Part shown: positions 20,901-29,199 of the stretch, in pieces
Layout: the number at the start of each line of letters is the position of its first letter
How positions within the stretch are numbered: the stretch's first letter is position 1
Assembly: GCF_028640845.1 (NCBI RefSeq)
Contig: NC_080540.1
Coordinates: 159,548,438-159,612,437, forward strand
Source: Ahaetulla prasina
Taxonomy: Eukaryota > Chordata > Lepidosauria > Squamata > Colubridae
Reading direction: 5' to 3'
DNA: 64,000 bases
Made by a program: the position numbers and the translations under genes
Notes under the pieces: generated by a model
Told to the model about the DNA's origin: nothing
Seen by the model: the letters and a program-made list of their open reading frames with translations, nothing else
Database searches by the model: none

Positions 20901-23011
20901 TTTGAGTCTGAAACCCCTGAGCTAGAACAGTTCAGGAGGGGCAGCCACTATTCTAAACCAGGGGCCTCCAATCTATTCGGAGTTGAAGTCCACAAGTCTT
21001 AAAGTTGCCAAGGTTGGAGGCCCCTGTTCTAAACTGCAGAAGAGAGATTAAAGGAAGAGCACTTTCGGGAGTTGACTTCTTGGTCCAGTGTTGGACTCTG
21101 CATAGTAGGGTGTGATGTATATCTTGCCTTCTTCAAGTCTTGAACCTTGGGCCTGCTTCTTCTTGCAAAGCAGGACCTCTGTTTCACAAAAAAATAAGGT
21201 GTAATTTGGAATCACCTGTTCTGCAAATGTTCTTGCTGAAAGTGCCATGCTGTTTAGAGAGAGTTCAGAGCTGCTACTCCTATTGCCATTAGGTTTCAGG
21301 TCTATTTACTTCTCCCTCTTTGTATGTTTGTGTCTGATATGACCTCTATTAATCATTAACTCTCCCTTTAGCAGAAACAACACTGAGCAAGTTTTTTCCT
21401 GTAAAAGTAGCTACAGGTAATCCTCGACTTACAACAGTTTGCTTAGTGACCGCTCGAAGTTTAAAAAAGTGACTTACGACCATTTTTCACACTTCTGACC
21501 AGTGGTGAAATCCAATTTTATTACTACCGGTTCTGTGGGCGTGGCTTGGTGGACATGGCAGGGGAAGGATACTGCCAAATCTCCATTCCCACCCCACTCT
21601 GGGGCCAGCCAGAGGTGGTATTTGCTGGTTCTCCAAACTACTCCAAATATCCGCTACCGGTTCTCCAGAACCTGTCAGAACCTGCTGGATTTCACCCCTG
21701 CTTCTGACTATTGCAGCATCCCCATGATCATGTGCTTTACATTTGAATACTTGACAACTGACTCAGATCTTATGACAGTTTACAGCAGCGGTTCTCAACC
21801 TGTGGGTCGGGACCCCGTTGGGGGTTGAATGACGATTTGCCAGGGGTCGCCTAAAACCATTGGAAATATGGGAAGTTTACTTGCGAGTCGAAGAATTGCG
21901 CTGCAATGGTTGACTCCACAAGCCAGCTGCAGGCTCTTCAAATCGCTAGCCGAATTCGGCTTCAGGCGCGATGAATTAAAAAAGAGAGAAATCTTTGCTC
22001 TGATGTCTCCCTCTCAAGCCAGCTGCAATCACTCCCAATCGCTAGCCTAATCTGGCTTCAAGTGCGATAAACTTAATAGGGGAGGAGTCTCCGCTTTAAT
22101 GCCTCCGTCCTCAAGGCAATCGCAAGCAGTTCAGATCGTTAGCCAATACGGCTTCAGGCGCGATAAATTCAAAACGAAAATAATTTTACGGTTGGGGTCG
22201 CCCATTGTGGGGAATTGTATTAAAGGGGGCGCCACATCGTGGGGAATTGTATTAAAGGGGTCGCAGCACTATAAAGGTTGAGAACCACTGGTTTACAGTG
22301 TCTCGGGGAAATGTAATCACCTTTTGCAACCTTCTGAGAAGCCAAGTCAATGGGGAAACCAGATTCACTTAACAATCATGTTACTAATTTAACAACTGCA
22401 GTGATTGGCTTAACAAATGCGGCAAGAAAAGTCATAAAATGGGGCAAAACTCACTTAACCCATTTCTCATTTAGCAACATAAACCTTGGGCTCAATTGTA
22501 GTCGTAAGTTGAGGATTACCTGTATTATGTGTTTATGTATGTATGTGTATGTGTGTGTACAGCACCAGGCTAGAAACTGGGAGACTGTGAGTTATACTCC
22601 CACCATAGACACAAAGTGATTTTGGGCCAGTCCCTCTCTCTCAGCCCTTGGAAGGAGACAAGGACAAACCCCTTTCAAATGTTGCTTTGAAAACCACAGG
22701 GACTAGTCAACCCTTATAAGCATTGCATTGTTAGCATAATGATGACTATCACTTGCAATGCCCTACATTTAGCAACTTTGAAGACTTATTTTCTATGCAT
22801 AAGGATTCAAGTGTTTTCCAAATTTCTAAATTATAACAAACAGGAGCATGCTTATGGAAAAGCTCTGACTGAAGTTTGTTTACTTGTTTTACTTTTCTAG
22901 GAAAAAGGATTTTGGATGGGAGTAAAAGAAAGTGACTGGAAGGAAAACCAAGATATGCTACAGAAAGGCATTTTCCCCCAGGTCCTCATCAGATCGGTCC
23001 CTCTGAAATAA
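1458..23011 (+). CDS. BIN2: BIN2 (bridging integrator 2), 3' part of gene, five coding exons, SH3-bearing form
   Basis: BIN2 is a BAR-domain protein of the amphiphysin family that binds and bends membranes. In mammals it acts in leukocytes and platelets, in phagocytosis, podosomes and STIM1/Orai calcium signalling. The visible exons are 1458-1540, 4116-4932, 17328-17399, 19877-19972 and 22901-23011. All have GT/AG borders and compatible phases, and together give 392 residues. The first exon encodes the end of the BAR domain ([17 protein letters not shown]), which is closer to BIN2 than to BIN1 or AMPH. The second is a long acidic Ser/Glu-rich linker starting [12 protein letters not shown], typical of BIN2. 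The last three encode an SH3-like domain. Mammalian BIN2 is described as lacking SH3, so this is notable. Upstream BAR exons lie outside the window. Flanking SMAGP and DAZAP2 support the assignment by synteny. Confidence 0.9.
1804..2325 (-). mobile_element. L2-type LINE, 3' end, 5' truncated
   Basis: It lies antisense, with its tail (TTTA)n at 1808-1868 followed by the tail motif accgcccttctcccgaagga. The 2,100-2,310 part is homologous to the reverse-transcriptase C-terminus also seen at 18.2 kb and 49.8 kb. The GA-rich microsatellite begins where it ends. Confidence 0.8.
2336..2851. repeat. (GGAA)n/(GAAA)n purine tract, ~515 bp
   Basis: An almost pure purine strand with alternating GGAA and GAAA arrays separated by GGA-rich spacers. 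It opens long Lys/Glu/Arg frames on one strand and Ser/Phe/Leu frames on the other. These are artefacts of the repeat. Confidence 0.95.
2860..4115. other. BIN2 intron, unique DNA
   Basis: No repeat family, RNA gene or convincing exon was recognised. Open frames here lack splice signals or recognisable motifs. Confidence 0.5.
4116..4932 (+). CDS. BIN2: BIN2 linker exon (acidic, disordered)
   Basis: This 817-nt exon has acceptor cccgacgcag and donor gtaaga. The first base completes a Ser codon, then 272 codons are open: [17 protein letters not shown] onward to GTNAQ. The composition is rich in Glu, Asp, Ser and Pro, so the segment is probably disordered. One hydrophobic, Ala-rich island at 4423-4491 (core [16 protein letters not shown]) looks like an amphipathic helix. 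Reading on past the donor reaches a stop after seven codons, and the exons downstream continue in phase, so the splice is preferred to termination here. Confidence 0.88.
5075..5309 (-). mobile_element. Family A hAT-type short element (copy 2)
   Basis: The ends are CAGGGGTGAAATCCAG and CTCATCACTG. The perfect 8-bp duplication tctgtaag lies at 5067-5074 and 5310-5317. It has one internal minisatellite unit. Confidence 0.85.
5795..5862 (-). mobile_element. Family E hAT, half copy
   Basis: It matches one arm of the palindromic element seen complete at 56,235-56,340 (gctgaggaactctgggagtt ... ggttggagacccctg). The other arm and target duplication are missing. Confidence 0.65.
6101..6361 (+). mobile_element. 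Diverged family A-like element
   Basis: It has the family-A hallmarks (GGTTCGGGCAAACCAGTAATGG near one end, GGCGAACTGGTTGCT near the other) with a CpG-rich middle. Clear target duplications are not visible, so the ends are approximate. Confidence 0.5.
7013..7062. repeat. (CA)n microsatellite
   Basis: About 22 CA units, preceded by (CT)n. Confidence 0.95.
8102..8884 (+). mobile_element. Family C hAT element with an inserted block
   Basis: The ends are CAGCGGTCACCAACTGG and GGTTGGTGACCCCTG. The perfect 8-bp duplication aattagaa lies at 8094-8101 and 8885-8892. It is split at 8202 by a block that begins CAGGGGTCCTCAAACTACGG, another hAT end. The block runs to about 8807 and carries coding-like sequence on the minus strand. 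Confidence 0.8.
8202..8807 (-). mobile_element. Inserted hAT-type block carrying a coiled-coil coding fragment
   Basis: It starts with a hAT-like end (CAGGGGTCCTCAAACTACGG). Read on the minus strand (8764 down to about 8240) it resembles a protein: [20 protein letters not shown], then, after in-frame stops, [20 protein letters not shown] and [20 protein letters not shown]. The heptad-like Leu/Ala/Glu pattern suggests a coiled coil. It may be a captured host exon or a decayed element protein. The matching right end is not visible. Confidence 0.5.
8960..10719. other. BIN2 intron, AT-rich, possible old L1 3' region
   Basis: No gene was found. A poly-T run at about 9598-9608 followed by AT-rich sequence resembles the antisense 3' end of an old L1-type LINE, but no coding part is readable. 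(TATC)n-like sequence lies near 9095-9125. Confidence 0.3.
10720..11255 (+). mobile_element. mariner/Tc1-like MITE, interrupted by a hAT
   Basis: It is flanked by TA (10718-10719, 11256-11257). The ends pair as inverted repeats: CCCTGTTTCC...GAAAATAAGAC against GTCTTATTTTCAGG. A family A element sits inside it at 10728-11016. Confidence 0.75.
10728..11016 (-). mobile_element. Family A hAT-type short element (copy 3)
   Basis: The perfect 8-bp duplication ccctgttt lies at 10720-10727 and 11017-11024. The ends are CAGAGGTGGGTTTCAG and GAAACCCACCACTG. It is inserted into the end of a TA-flanked MITE, so it is younger than that MITE. Confidence 0.85.
11572..11856 (+). mobile_element. Family A hAT-type short element (copy 4)
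   Basis: The duplication is gtcttcgt (11564-11571) and gtcttcat (11857-11864). It has three internal minisatellite units, each containing GGAAGGATA.TGCAAAATC. Confidence 0.85.
12252..16283 (-). mobile_element. L1-type LINE, 5' truncated, with internal duplication
   Basis: It lies antisense inside BIN2. Its poly-A tail reads as poly-T at 12245-12260. A 17-bp target duplication AGCTGCTTTGAATTTTT flanks it at 12235-12251 and 16284-16300. The 16258-15464 part encodes an L1 reverse transcriptase: motif [18 protein letters not shown] and motif [14 protein letters not shown]. Motif C AFADDLVI lies in the frame at 13790-14227, and the ORF2 C-terminus is at 12746-12495. Frameshifts and stops make it inactive. 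The segment 12967-14457 is repeated as 14458-15790. Confidence 0.9.
12967..15790 (-). repeat. Direct duplication inside the L1
   Basis: Copy A is 12967-14457 (1491 bp). Copy B is 14458-15790 and lacks about 157 bp (equivalent of 13011-13167) between two AAATTT motifs. The remaining differences are mostly one-base changes in homopolymers. The junction has the microhomology AAAATTTT. Confidence 0.85.
16532..16711 (-). mobile_element. Family A hAT-type short element (copy 5, diverged)
   Basis: The perfect 8-bp duplication gatcagac lies at 16524-16531 and 16712-16719. The ends are CAGTAGTGG and AACCCACCATTA. Confidence 0.8.
16998..17165. repeat. Inverted repeat around a hairpin core (possible Penelope-like terminal piece)
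   Basis: Arms at about 17031-17072 and 17117-17157 are reverse complements (CAAAGGTGCTTTTTC ... ACTGGACTTTCTGG). The centre holds GAAGAAGCTTCTTGGATGAG and AAGCGAAATGTC. I recall this centre as a widespread vertebrate repeat, but the family link is not certain. Confidence 0.5.
17328..17399 (+). CDS. BIN2: BIN2 exon leading into SH3-like domain
   Basis: This 72-nt exon is in phase 0 on both sides, with acceptor ctttttgcttcag and donor gtaaga. It encodes [16 protein letters not shown] and then LPLGFLFK. The last eight residues match the (L)PPGF(L/M)(Y/F)K segment directly before the SH3 domain of amphiphysin and BIN1. It is too short to show up as an open frame alone and is recognised from the splice sites and the family motif. 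Confidence 0.85.
17530..19288. mobile_element. Solo LTR (5-bp target duplication), interrupted by an L2 LINE
   Basis: It starts TGTTGTGTCTCGCCC and ends GGGACACGACA. The 5-bp duplication CATAC lies at 17525-17529 and 19289-19293. A TATA box (CTATATAAAG) near 17910 and a 63-bp tandem duplication starting at 17618 and 17681 lie in the left part. No internal retroviral genes are present, so it is a solo LTR. With the L2 removed it is about 560 bp. Confidence 0.75.
17938..19135 (-). mobile_element. L2-type LINE, 3' part with reverse-transcriptase C-terminus
   Basis: It lies antisense, with a (TTTA)n tail at 17938-17990 and then TATACCGCCCTTCTCCCGAA. The minus-strand frame at 19139-18243 encodes [30 protein letters not shown] (the catalytic YADD), [28 protein letters not shown] and [19 protein letters not shown], which is L2/CR1-superfamily RT. 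It is 5' truncated close to RT motif B and has a stop or frameshift between the two frames. Confidence 0.85.
19877..19972 (+). CDS. BIN2: BIN2 exon, first half of SH3-like domain
   Basis: This 96-nt exon is in phase 0 on both sides, with acceptor tatgttccag and donor gtaaca. It encodes [17 protein letters not shown] and then [15 protein letters not shown]. It aligns with the RT-loop half of the BIN1/AMPH SH3 (consensus A..DY....DEL.L..GD.VLVI). The GD-hydrophobic-LVI core is kept. The ALYDY-type tyrosine and the acidic RT-loop pattern are altered. Confidence 0.85.
20297..20581 (+). mobile_element. Family A hAT-type short element (copy 6)
   Basis: The duplication is gattatat (20289-20296) and gattatgt (20582-20589). 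It has three internal minisatellite units. Confidence 0.85.
20959..21026. mobile_element. Family E palindromic hAT, short
   Basis: CAGGGGCCTCCAA ... TTGGAGGCCCCTG is a near-palindrome. The perfect 8-bp duplication ttctaaac lies at 20951-20958 and 21027-21034. Confidence 0.85.
21500..21700 (+). mobile_element. Family A hAT-type short element (copy 7)
   Basis: The perfect 8-bp duplication cttctgac lies at 21492-21499 and 21701-21708. It has one minisatellite unit and is nested in the family B MITE. Confidence 0.88.
21786..22290 (+). mobile_element. SPIN-like hAT element with internal tandem triplication
   Basis: CAGCGGTTCTCAACCTGTGG and AAAGGTTGAGAACCACTG match the ends of SPIN-type hATs as I know them. 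So do GGGGTCGCCTAA and GAAAATAATTTTACGGTTGG. The perfect 8-bp duplication gtttacag lies at 21778-21785 and 22291-22298. The middle contains three imperfect units of about 90-96 bp (each with ATCG.TAGCC and GGCTTCA.G.GCGAT). Confidence 0.85.
22555..22755 (+). mobile_element. tRNA-derived SINE (MIR/CORE-like), old
   Basis: It contains CACCAGGCTAGAAACTGGGA, TTTGGGCCAGTCCCTCTCTC and a 3' part resembling the copies at 28,990 and 33,915. It is diverged. Confidence 0.6.
22901..23011 (+). CDS. BIN2: BIN2 last exon, second half of SH3-like domain and stop
   Basis: This exon follows ttttacttttctag and ends at TAA (23009-23011). It encodes [20 protein letters not shown], then [16 protein letters not shown]. 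The GVKESDW stretch is nearly identical to amphiphysin and BIN1, which fixes the family. The final SH3 motif, normally FPENF or FPxNY, reads FPQVL, so two ligand-contact residues are gone. Length and position match a normal C-terminal end for the family. Confidence 0.88.
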   Translation, partial: EKGFWMGVKESDWKENQDMLQKGIFPQVLIRSVPLK

Positions 23012-23026
23012 GCTCAAAAGCAATAG

Positions 23027-23032
23027 AATAAA
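23027..23032 (+). terminator. BIN2: BIN2 polyadenylation signal candidate
   Basis: AATAAA begins 16 bases after the BIN2 stop codon. Its use would give a very short 3'UTR. Bases 23,040-23,950 are unique non-repeat DNA and could hold a longer alternative 3'UTR. Confidence 0.5.
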
Positions 23033-23964
23033 GGAAGAAAGAAAAAGCCTCGTTTTCAAAAATCTAGTTTTCTATAATTGTTAAACCATTTTTTCCCTCC
23101 AGGCCAGTTGCCTCACATCAGTATAATATCATGCAGGTGGCAATATTTAAGATATGTGAACCTTTGAATAATATGAGTTCCATCTACCGTATTATAGGTC
23201 AGAAACTGGCAATCTTTGAAAGAAATTTGTCCTTCTGAGGCCTCTGCCTCAGAGGTACTTTTCTAAAATGGAACATCACCATGAAGAGTCCTATTATAGA
23301 ATAGCTGATAGCCTACAGAATACAGTTGGGGTTTCTGGACCATTTACCCACACTAACTCCTGAGAGAAATCCTCCATTTAAGCTAGTTGCACTTTCATTG
23401 CATTCATCTACTAGAAAATAATACAATTAATAATTGCAGTTCAATCATGCTTTTCTAGAACAAGTTAAATGATTATTCGGAGAATGGGAAAAGTAAGAAA
23501 GACGATTAACTTCTATTCTGTAAGGATGAGAGGGAGGAGAGACTTAAGGAAACTTTACATGGTGAGATTATCACTTTGGATAGGGAAATCACACATTAAA
23601 GTTCATATATAAAACACATTGCACAGAGAAAATATATACTGTATATAAGGGGGCGGGAAACCTCCTTCCCCAACATGTAATGGGACTTTTCTCCCATTTA
23701 TGGGGAACCATTTAATTATGCCATTTATGTTTGTGTTTGAAGCATTTTGTTATGGAAAAATCTTACTTTTTTTTTGTATATATGAATCACTAATCAGAAG
23801 CTGGCAATACGGAGTATAATAAGAGGATATTTATAAAATCCTTTTGAATCCTGGAACTGCCTTCCATGCTCAACTGCTTCTGAACTCTTCCCAGTTTTTT
23901 CTAAGATCGTCCATTTCGTCATGTTGTCAGGCACATTGTATTCTGTTTTCTCTTATTTTTAGAC

Positions 23965-24134
23965 CAGTGGCCCCCAACCATTTGGGCCCCAGGGACTGGT
24001 TCTGTGGATGAGAGGGGGTGTGGTTTCATGTGCTGCCTGCAGCCCACAGATGGGGCTTTGCTTGTTTGCGCAGGCCGTTTTTAGCCATGCCACGGCCTGG
24101 TGCCAGTCTACGGACCATGGGTTGGGGACCCCTG
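23965..24134 (+). mobile_element. hAT short element (CAGTGGCCCCCAACC type)
   Basis: The ends are CAGTGGCCCCCAACCATTTG and GGTTGGGGACCCCTG. The duplication is ttttagac (23957-23964) and ttatagac (24135-24142). Confidence 0.8.
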
Positions 24135-24141
24135 TTATAGA

Positions 24142-24278
24142 CAGTGGTGGGATTCAGCTGGTTCGCCCCACTTCGGGAGAACCGGTTGTTAACTTTCTGA
24201 GCAGTTTGGTAAACTGGTTGTTATAAGAAATCATTAGGGCAGAGAACCTGTTGTTAAATTACTTGAATCCCACCACTG
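24142..24278 (+). mobile_element. Family A-related hAT short element (copy 8)
   Basis: The ends are CAGTGGTGGGATTCAG and GAATCCCACCACTG. The perfect duplication gttataga lies at 24134-24141 and 24279-24286. It landed on the right edge of the preceding hAT. Confidence 0.85.
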
Positions 24279-24630
24279 GTTATAGACCATTGTTTAACTA
24301 GAAATGTCTGGTTTTGGACACCTACAACTGTCATCTGTTGCTTGCTTGAAGCGTTTTATTATGATCATGGATGGTAATCATCGATCAACCTATCTCCTCC
24401 AGCTTGATCCCTTGGATACCTTTTGAGAGGTATTGTAAATATATCTGTACCTACAGTAGTTAATAAAAACATAATTCTTTTCTGCCTAATGCATAATAAA
24501 ATATGTCTGCATTTCAAATTCAAACACATGCATCTGATTCCTTCAACGCAGTGCTCTATTATCTTTGGAGGTGTAATTGCCAGCTGACTTGAGGAGAAGC
24601 TAATTTGGGGAAGATTTAGCTCATCTATAG

Positions 24631-24712
24631 CTGGGGTCCCCAACCTTGGCAACTTTAAGCCTGGTGGACTTCAACTCCCAGAATTCCCCAGCCAGCTTTG
24701 CATTCGGAAGCA
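24631..24712 (+). mobile_element. Family E hAT, partial
   Basis: CTGGGGTCCCCAACCTTGGC ... CAGAATTCCCCAGCCAGC is one arm of the palindromic family. Confidence 0.65.
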
Positions 24713-24719
24713 ATTTTTT

Positions 24720-26405
24720 TTGTGCAGAGCTGCTGAATGCTCCCCAAAACATTAGCAGCTCACTACTTTTGTACGTTCCGCTGAGTACAAATTACATAAC
24801 TTCAGAAAAAAGGGTGGTTTGGGGCTACATAAGCTATGGTGGCTTGCAGGAATCTTCCATCCTCCGCCCCAATCTTTAATGATGGCAACCTCAGCAGCTT
24901 TGAATAAAGTGCCTCCTGCTGAACCAAACTGTCTTGCCTTATTAATAAGTGATACAAGAACATTATGGGCCTTGACACTCGTCGGCATTATAAAGAGTTA
25001 AGGAATAAGCATTCTGATGACTCGGCTGTTTATTATCAACGTAGTAAAACAGGAAAGGTGAGATGGGCAGGGGAACGCCTTAGCCTATTGAAGGCTAGGA
25101 AGCAGCTACAGGAAGAAAGTAGAGACCAAATATCCATGCTAGTGAAGCCGGGGAAGAAATTCAACAAATTTGTCAAGCCGATATTATTTTCCCACCAACT
25201 AGGATTGCTCCAATCAGGTAAGAAATGGTTAGGGAACCAATTTAACCCCAGTATTAATTGAAAATAAAATAGAAAATAAAATTATTTCTACATCTGGGAT
25301 CGTGTAAATGCTCTGAACTATATGTTTACACATAAATGGAGCTAGTGCTTCTCCCGAGCACACTCTCCAGGCACACTAACAGGAAGGTAAAATACATGCA
25401 CCACTAATTTTGTAGTGTGCTAGTTATCCACTTTCTCCAATCTTTTTCTTCTCTGCAGGTGTTTTTTCCCCCTGAGATTCCCATAAGGACCAGCCACTTA
25501 AGTTTCTCGAATGTTGGCATATACTTTTGATGAAAAGGGGGTGAACAAAAAGCTTTGAAACCTGTAGAGATAAAACATTAAGTGAGGGCTTTGATGCGAA
25601 ACTTCTTTCTTTTTTCTTTTGTTCTAATTGCTTTTTGATATGGTGGGGTAGCGATAGGGGAATATAAAAAAAACAAATCAAGTGATTGAGTCCTTTGCTA
25701 CCAAATTCAATATTTATAATTGCATACTTTCCAAATCTGGCATCCATCAATGTGGAACATTCTTATTTAATGAATTAATGATAAATATAAATAGGAAATT
25801 GGAAGTTTGGAAGAATCACTAAGAATGTTTCATTCTATGGAACTGTTTTCACTTTTGCTTAAAAGCAGCCTAGGTGTGTGAGGTTACTTTTAATATGCAG
25901 CTCACTTAATTTACATTTTAAATCAATCCCTTCGGTTGAATGATAAAAGAGTGCTGATCAATTATGCAAGCATATGATATCATGGATGCAGGAAAAACTT
26001 GTATTTTTGTTCTCAAGCTTATAGCATTGTAATCTGCAAAACTGAATCCCTGCACTCCTTCTTACTAGTAGCCACACGGTACTATTTACGTACAATTTTC
26101 TAAGATGCAATTGCAGCATTGTCTTCCTATCTACTCCAACTTTTTTTTAAAAAAAATCCCTTTCTTGAAAAACTACTTTTTGAAAGAACAACTGGAAACA
26201 AAGGAAGAGGAATAAAGAGAGAAGCACTTTGGAGAAGAAAGGAGACACACAATCAATTTATTAGTTAGTTGTAATTAATTGATATAGCCATGATACACAA
26301 TGGTAAAGGGTGCAACGTTCCTAGCTCTATTCACAAAATTAACAAGGAGCCAATAAGCAAATCTGCTTATCCACACAACAGGCCCCTTGATAAGATGTTT
26401 AGCTG
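24720..26405. other. Intergenic, unique sequence
   Basis: Nothing assignable was found. A 98-codon frame at 24965-25261 (RRHYKELRNKHSDD...) has no known motif and no splice context. Confidence 0.5.
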
Positions 26406-26411
26406 AAATAT

Positions 26412-26985
26412 AGAGTAGAATATAATTCTTTATTGGCCAAGTGTGATTGGACACACAAGGAATTTGTTTTGGTGCATACGCTCTCAGTGTACATAAAAGA
26501 AAAGATACATTCGTAAAGAATCATAAGGTACAACACTTAATGATAGTCATAGGGAACAAATAAGTAATCAAATTATATTAGGAAACTGTCAATATAAATT
26601 GTAAGGATACCAGTAACAAGGTTACAGTCATACAGTCATAAGTGGGAGGAGATGGGTGACAGGAATGATAAGATTAATAGTAATGCAGATTTAATAACTA
26701 GTTTGACAGTGTTGAGGGAATTATTTGTTTAGCAGAGAGATGGCATTCGGGGGAAAAACTGTTCTTGTGTCTAGATGTTCTGGTGTGCAGTGCTCATTTT
26801 GAGGGCAGGAGTTGAAACAGTTTACGTCCAGGATGCGAAGGGTCTGTAAATTATTTTCACAGCCCTCTTTTTCACTGGTGCAGTATATAGGTCCTCAATG
26901 GAAGGCAGGTTGGTAGCAATTGTTTTTTCTGCAGTTCTAGTTATCCTCTGAAAGTTTGTGTCTATATGCTACCACTTTGCACATC
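26412..26985 (-). mobile_element. CR1-L3 snake LINE, 3' end
   Basis: It lies antisense, with AGTAGAATATAATTCTTTATT then GGCCAAGTGTGATTGGACAC. The same tail occurs at 49.35 kb and 62.7 kb next to (AATAG)n. It is 5' truncated and noncoding here. Confidence 0.8.
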
Positions 26986-27163
26986 TGGCTAGAAAGCAAT
27001 AGATAAGGAGCAATTTCTATACTGCAGATAATGCTTGCTTTCCTTGGCTAATAGTTTCCTGGGGTTTTTTTTTTCAAACATATATTTGATTAGTTTGGTT
27101 TCTTTTCCAAAACTGTGCTAAAGCAAGCAGAATTGTTAAAAAAATTGAAAACATTAATATGAA

Positions 27164-27930
27164 TACATATAACATAACATAACATAATATAACATAATAA
27201 CAGAGTTGGAAGGGACCTTGGAGGTCTTCTAGTCCAACCCCCTGTCCAGGCAGGAAACCTTACACCATTTCAGACAAATGGCTATCCAACATTTTCTTAA
27301 AAATTTCCAGTGTTGGAGCATTCACAACTTCTGCAGGCAAGTCGTTCCACTTATTGATTGTTCTAACTGTCAGGAAATTTCTCCTTAGTTCTAAGTTGCT
27401 TCTTTCTTTGATTAGTTTCCACCCATTGCTTCTTCTCCTGCCTTCAGGTGCTTTGGAGAATAGCTTGACTTCCTCTTCTTTGTGGCAACCCCTGAGATAT
27501 TGGAACACTGCCATCATGTCTCCCCTAGTCCTTCTTTTCATTAAACTAGACATACCCAGTTCCTGCAACCGTTCTTCATATGTTTTAGGCTCCAGTCCCT
27601 TAGTCATCTTTGTTGCTCTTCTCTGCACTCTTTCTAGAGTCTCAATATCTTTTTTTACATCATGGCGACCAAAACTGAACACAGTATTCTAAGTGTGACC
27701 TTACCAAGGCATTATAAAGTGGTATTAACACTTCGTGTGTTCTTGATTCTATCCCTCTGCTTATGCAGCCCAGAACTGTGTTGGCTTTTTTGGCAGCTGC
27801 TGCACACTGCTGGCTCATATCTAAATGGTTGTCCATTAGGACACCAAGATCCCTCTCACAGTTACTCCTATTGAGCAAGGTACCACATATATGGTACCTG
27901 TGCATATGGTTTGCATATATCAACAATTTA
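27164..27930 (-). mobile_element. CR1 LINE, 3' end with RT C-terminus
   Basis: It lies antisense, with an (AACAT)n-like tail at 27164-27200, then the classic CR1 end GAGTTGGAAGGGACCTTGGA. Minus-strand frames at 27926-27660 and 27682-27260 encode NCERDLGVLMDNHLDMSQQC, VLIPLYNALVRSHLEYCVQF, TLERVQRRATKMTKGL and FLTVRTINKWNDLPAEVVNA, typical of the CR1 RT end. The frames are offset by a frameshift. Confidence 0.9.
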
Positions 27931-28261
27931 CTGAATGAGTCAAATAATGCTGCTTAATTTTTTCTTAGTGAATTGCGCTATTTGTCTATGTAGAATCTGG
28001 GTTCATCCAATAGTTCAAAAACAACATTTGGAAACAAGCATATAATAAAATCATCCTCATCCTTATCACTGAAATTCAATAATTCAAACCAGGCTTGAAG
28101 TTTTGAAAGAGATATGTATGAGGGAAAGGCCAGCTTTTAAAAATCTGTTTTATAAAACTTTCTTGAAGGTCTTGCACCAAAATTATAAAAACGAAACCAC
28201 ACAAAGGGATTCTCATAATTCAGAAAACTCTATTGCTTTTCCTCCTAACCAGCATTACCAC

Positions 28262-28288
28262 ATATTTATTTATTTATTTATTTATTTT
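28262..28288. repeat. (TTTA)n microsatellite
   Basis: About seven TTTA units, possibly an old LINE tail. Confidence 0.8.
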
Positions 28289-28989
28289 GTCACAACATTT
28301 TATTCCACAAAGGTGGAATATAAATCTTATAAGTAATGACTAAAGTATGGATGAATGAAGATTATTCTTGTTTTAACCTATGATGCTTCAGAGAAGGCTT
28401 TTATTCTATAATGGCTCTACTCGGATGATGAAATTACACACAACAAGTGACCATCTTCCATGTGTAATGTTCCATATTTCCACACTGCTTCTTCTATCTT
28501 TTTCCCCCCTCTCAACACACCCTCTCACACACACAATGTGTGAAAGAACAAAAGATGGAATACACTAGTTGTGAGATGAGGTCATGGTAGGAGCCATTTG
28601 TCTGGAAGGAGCTCAGAGAGAATTAAGTCCGTAGTCCGTAATTAGTACTTTGAAACAGACAAATCCAAATGGATAAACAGTACTGATGGCACAAAGAGAT
28701 GCTATGTGTTCTTATTTTCTTTTCCTGTTGGCCTTTGGGAAGCTGCTTGGTGGGTCAGTTAGAATTTCCAATTAACAGTAGACACCTGATGTTAATCTAG
28801 TGTATAGAGAACAAAGCAGGGTTAACTCAAAATTTAGTGAAAGAAGGAACTGTTTCAAGAGATAGACTGGGATGCGGCATTAAATTCAGGCCAAGTGATC
28901 ATCCCTTGCATCTTAATTTACAAATGGAGCAGCATGCTTGTTGTCTCTAAAACATAAAGCTCTCCAGATTGCCTAATTTTTTGGATATG

Positions 28990-29195
28990 TATGTGTTGTG
29001 TGCCTTCCAGTCAGTGTTGACTCCTGGCAACTACCTGGATAAGTCTCTGCAGTTTTCTTGGCAAGATTTCAGAAGTGACTTGTCATTGCCTCTTTCCTAG
29101 AGCTGAGAGAGACTGGTGCCCAGAGTTAGGATTAGAATTCATTACCTCCTGGTTTCCAACCTGGTGCCTTAACCATTATATCAAAATGTCTCTCT
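28990..29195 (-). mobile_element. tRNA-derived SINE, antisense
   Basis: It contains TGCCTTCCAGTCAGTGTTGA, TTTTCTTGGCAAGATTTCAG and a tRNA-like head in reverse (AGAATTCATTACCTCCTGG ... TTAACCATTATATCA). It is the same broad family as the copies near 22.6 and 33.9 kb. Confidence 0.65.
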
Positions 29196-29199
29196 CTTG

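Larger units (their letters stand above)
21414..22522 (+). mobile_element. Family B TA-flanked MITE (Tc1/mariner type) with two nested hATs
   Basis: CAGGTAATCCTCGACTTAC and GTAAGTTGAGGATTACCTG are inverted termini flanked by TA. A family A element (21500-21700) and a SPIN-like hAT (21786-22290) are inserted within it. Confidence 0.8.

Noticed and set aside
24965..25261. 98-codon frame with basic composition
   Set aside because: No family resemblance, no upstream exon and no partner. A chance frame is more likely.
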